A stretch of DNA of 6,024 bases from an uncultured Planctomycetaceae bacterium (GTDB taxonomy: Bacteria; Planctomycetota; Planctomycetia; Pirellulales; Pirellulaceae). A program made the position numbers and the translations under genes. Numbering within the stretch: position 1 is the first letter of the stretch; each line of letters starts with the position of its first letter. This document shows, piece after piece, positions 5,873-6,024 of this stretch. The stretch lies in the NCBI GenBank assembly GCA_937967755.1, contig CALBTA010000550.1, positions 1 to 6,024 of the forward strand, read 5' to 3'. The notes under the pieces are model-generated. The model was given only the letters and a program-made list of their open reading frames with translations, did not search any database and was not told the origin of the DNA.

Positions 5873-6024
5873 GAGATGGACAAGAAGAACTCGGATGCAT
5901 CGGCAAGGCGGTACGAAGTTCGTCAGCGCCGGCGGCTTGACCCGATGTCGATTTCCGCGGCTGCCGATTTTCGTTATGGGAAATTTACCGAAGTCGAGCC
6001 GCTGGCGGCATTGCAAAACCGCAA
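5735..6024 (+). CDS. Possible 5' part of a hypothetical protein gene, cut by the window end
   Basis: A frame opens at ATG 5735 and stays open for 96 codons to the right edge. No family is recognised. It begins MRVDRFYDSSLHAFKQC, and its later part is hydrophilic and basic (about residues 47-72: EMDKKNSDASARRYEVRQRR) before SISAAADFRYGKFTEVEPL. For the last 50 codons (from 5873) my hand count gives GC of about 62, 46 and 64 percent at codon positions 1, 2 and 3, a normal coding profile. There is no signal peptide and no Shine-Dalgarno before 5735; an inner ATG at 5837 is an alternative. Its first 46 codons lie in the inverted-repeat element, which encodes FKQC and FKQW from two same-direction repeat copies. 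Another frame on the same strand is also open over the last 150 bp, so the whole stretch could be non-coding repeat sequence. Confidence 0.35.
   Translation, partial: MRVDRFYDSSLHAFKQCRITDHPALLEAVVASSVMEDNFGFKQWHTEMDKKNSDASARRYEVRQRRRLDPMSISAAADFRYGKFTEVEPLAALQNR

Noticed and set aside
5092..6016. Minus-strand frames opposite the DUF1080 gene and the repeat element (5092-5727 and 5543-6016)
   Set aside because: They are antisense to a clear DUF1080 domain; the translations are Arg/Val-rich and match nothing recognisable.

Overview
The window most resembles a chromosomal segment from a planctomycete, probably a Pirellulales-type organism. This is inferred from gene content only. The signs are an ECF-like sigma factor of the planctomycete type, a DUF1080 (3-keto-disaccharide hydrolase-like) secreted protein, a secreted GHSMG esterase with a long C-terminal extension, a secreted beta-propeller glycosidase-like protein, and a short His-rich exported protein. 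Base composition is moderately GC-rich with compact spacing. There are no rRNA or tRNA genes, no CRISPR array and no recognisable transposase.

Layout, left to right: (1) 1-607 (+) is the 3' part of a sigma-70/ECF-family sigma factor, cut by the window edge. Its stop codon overlaps an ATG (ATGA) that opens a reading frame of only 30 codons, where planctomycetes often carry a Ser/Thr kinase gene. (2) 632-4100 (-) holds two genes transcribed right to left, 55 bp apart: a secreted alpha/beta-hydrolase esterase followed by a secreted GH43/GH32-like beta-propeller protein. They look like a two-gene unit for attacking a decorated polysaccharide outside the cytoplasm. (3) 4141-4661 (-) is a small, strongly His-rich exported protein with a good ribosome binding site and its own perfect 12-bp intrinsic terminator, so it is insulated from the esterase downstream. 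(4) 4662-5055 is a divergent intergenic region with a 17-bp palindrome and a near-consensus sigma-70 promoter (TTGACG-17-GATAAT) pointing right. (5) 5056-5709 (+) is a complete secreted DUF1080 protein. (6) 5718-5872 is a nested inverted-repeat element with four copies of CACTGCTTGAA in alternating orientation. It overlaps a reading frame (5735 to the window end) that may be the 5' part of another gene.

Three or four of the proteins carry export signals, and three are plausibly linked to extracellular or periplasmic carbohydrate breakdown: the esterase removes acyl groups, the propeller protein cleaves or binds glycans, and the DUF1080 protein acts on (keto-)disaccharides or binds sugars. This joint role is inferred from family membership and proximity. 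The parts least explained by known families are the His-rich protein and the repeat element at the right end.
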